Source of the DNA: Gluconobacter sp. P1C6_b
GTDB taxonomy: Bacteria; Pseudomonadota; Alphaproteobacteria; Acetobacterales; Acetobacteraceae
Direction: 5' to 3'
Assembly: GCF_018811945.1 (NCBI RefSeq)
Contig: NZ_JACRVU010000007.1
Span: forward strand, 70,198-134,197
Length of the DNA stretch: 64,000 bases
The first letter of the stretch is position 1, and each line of letters starts with the position of its first letter. Below, in pieces: positions 63,516 to 64,000 of the stretch. The position numbers and the translations under genes were made by a program. Below the pieces are notes generated by a model. That model ran no database searches and was not told where the DNA came from. It saw only the letters and a program-made list of their open reading frames with translations.

Positions 63516-64000
63516 TCAGGCGGTCTGCCAGCCCAGTCCGACGATGGCGACGCGACGGCCCAGCGGGGTCTCCTGAAGGACGATGACCTCGCGCTCTTCC
63601 AGGTAGTTCAGCTGCCGACGGGCACGGCCCAGAGAGTGCGTTCCATAGGCGCGGGCCAGGGCTTCGTCGCCCGGGCAGGTTTCGCCGTCGAGTGCCGTGC
63701 GGGCGAGGAGCAGGAAGACGCCCTGCACGTCTTCGGGCAGGGTCGCGGCGATGGCCTGGGCCTGTTTCCAGTCCTCGCTTTCGGAACGCTCGCGGTCCAG
63801 TCCGGCGCGGATGGTGGCCAGCATCCGGTGGAAAGGTCCCAGCTCCAGTACATTGCGTGACAGACCCTGAATCCGCGCCCGGAGCTGGAAGTCCTGATAC
63901 AGGGTGGCCAGCGGCTTGTAGTCCGAGCCTTCCCCGGCCACGACTTCGGCCACCAGCGACCAGAGCTGGTCGGGATCGGCTTCGACGACGACGGCTGCCG
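63516..64000 (-). CDS. Unknown protein, 3' part; winged-helix-like C-terminus
   Basis: The frame is open to the right window edge (minus strand, the readable residues before a possible GTG at 63953 are AVVVEADPDQLWSL), so the start lies outside and the protein is truncated by the window. About 160 residues are visible. They are helical with an Arg/Leu-rich last third (ALARAYGTHSLGRARRQLNYLEEREVIVL) that reads like a winged helix-turn-helix and could be a DNA-binding or ATPase C-terminal domain. I cannot name the family. The Pho box lies 4 bases beyond its stop and points away from it. Confidence 0.5.
   Translation of the reverse strand, partial: AAVVVEADPDQLWSLVAEVVAGEGSDYKPLATLYQDFQLRARIQGLSRNVLELGPFHRMLATIRAGLDRERSESEDWKQAQAIAATLPEDVQGVFLLLARTALDGETCPGDEALARAYGTHSLGRARRQLNYLEEREVIVLQETPLGRRVAIVGLGWQTA

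Overview
The window is chromosomal DNA of a Gram-negative alphaproteobacterium, most likely an acetic acid bacterium close to Gluconobacter. The best markers are a fused transaldolase/glucose-6-phosphate isomerase inside a pentose phosphate gene cluster, a short-type 6-phosphogluconate dehydrogenase, gluconokinase, a type II NADH dehydrogenase, an ATP12-type F1 chaperone, a CtrA regulator and a SAM-II riboswitch. The DNA is GC-rich and tightly packed, with many ATGA or TTGA stop/start overlaps. I see no insertion sequence, prophage, CRISPR array, rRNA or integrase. This is core chromosome, not an island.

Layout. 1-12.4 kb (+): 3' end of aat, two tandem paralogous secreted proteins, a Gly/Pro-rich exported protein, bcp, then a block of two large AsmA-type envelope proteins flanking rarA and an RluA-family pseudouridine synthase, closed by ATP12, a 43-residue membrane protein and a bidirectional terminator. 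12.4-21.2 kb (mostly -): LprI-like protein, ispDF, apaG, metZ with an upstream SAM-II riboswitch, tRNA-Gly(CCC) on +, a secreted hypothetical, an IDO-like 2OG/Fe(II) dioxygenase, ndh, argJ and a parvulin. 21.4-38.1 kb (+): secA, yebC, ruvC-ruvA-ruvB, ybgC, tolQ-tolR-tolA-tolB, pal, cpoB, tilS, ftsH, glmM. 38.1-41.3 kb: ctrA (-) divergent from fliI-fliJ (+). 41.4-47.2 kb: secreted hypothetical plus M29 aminopeptidase, a GT2-like protein, a small basic protein, hisC with an ankyrin protein, and an MBL-fold hydrolase. 47.3-56.7 kb (+): tkt, tal/pgi, gnd, HAD phosphatase, pgl, rpiA, gntK, yaiI. 56.8-59.8 kb (+): LysR regulator, AldA-like aldehyde dehydrogenase, DJ-1/PfpI protein. 59.9-64 kb (-): glpQ, a TonB-dependent receptor with a Pho box upstream, and a truncated gene at the window edge.

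How it fits together. The sugar cluster encodes the non-oxidative pentose phosphate steps, the last two oxidative steps and phosphorylation of gluconate. This suits an organism that oxidises sugars in the periplasm and routes gluconate through the pentose phosphate pathway. The Tol-Pal, FtsH, GlmM, SecA and AsmA genes form a large envelope and housekeeping block.

The most striking observation is the CtrA homologue. The phospho-acceptor aspartate (D51 in Caulobacter CtrA) is glutamate at exactly position 51, and one acid-pocket aspartate is serine, while the DNA-binding domain is well conserved. It looks like a naturally phosphomimetic CtrA. It sits back to back with fliI, and a TTAG-N7-TTAA near-match to the CtrA box lies between them. 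The second strong signal is a three-repeat Pho box in front of the TonB receptor/glpQ pair, which predicts a phosphate-starvation system for organic phosphate uptake.
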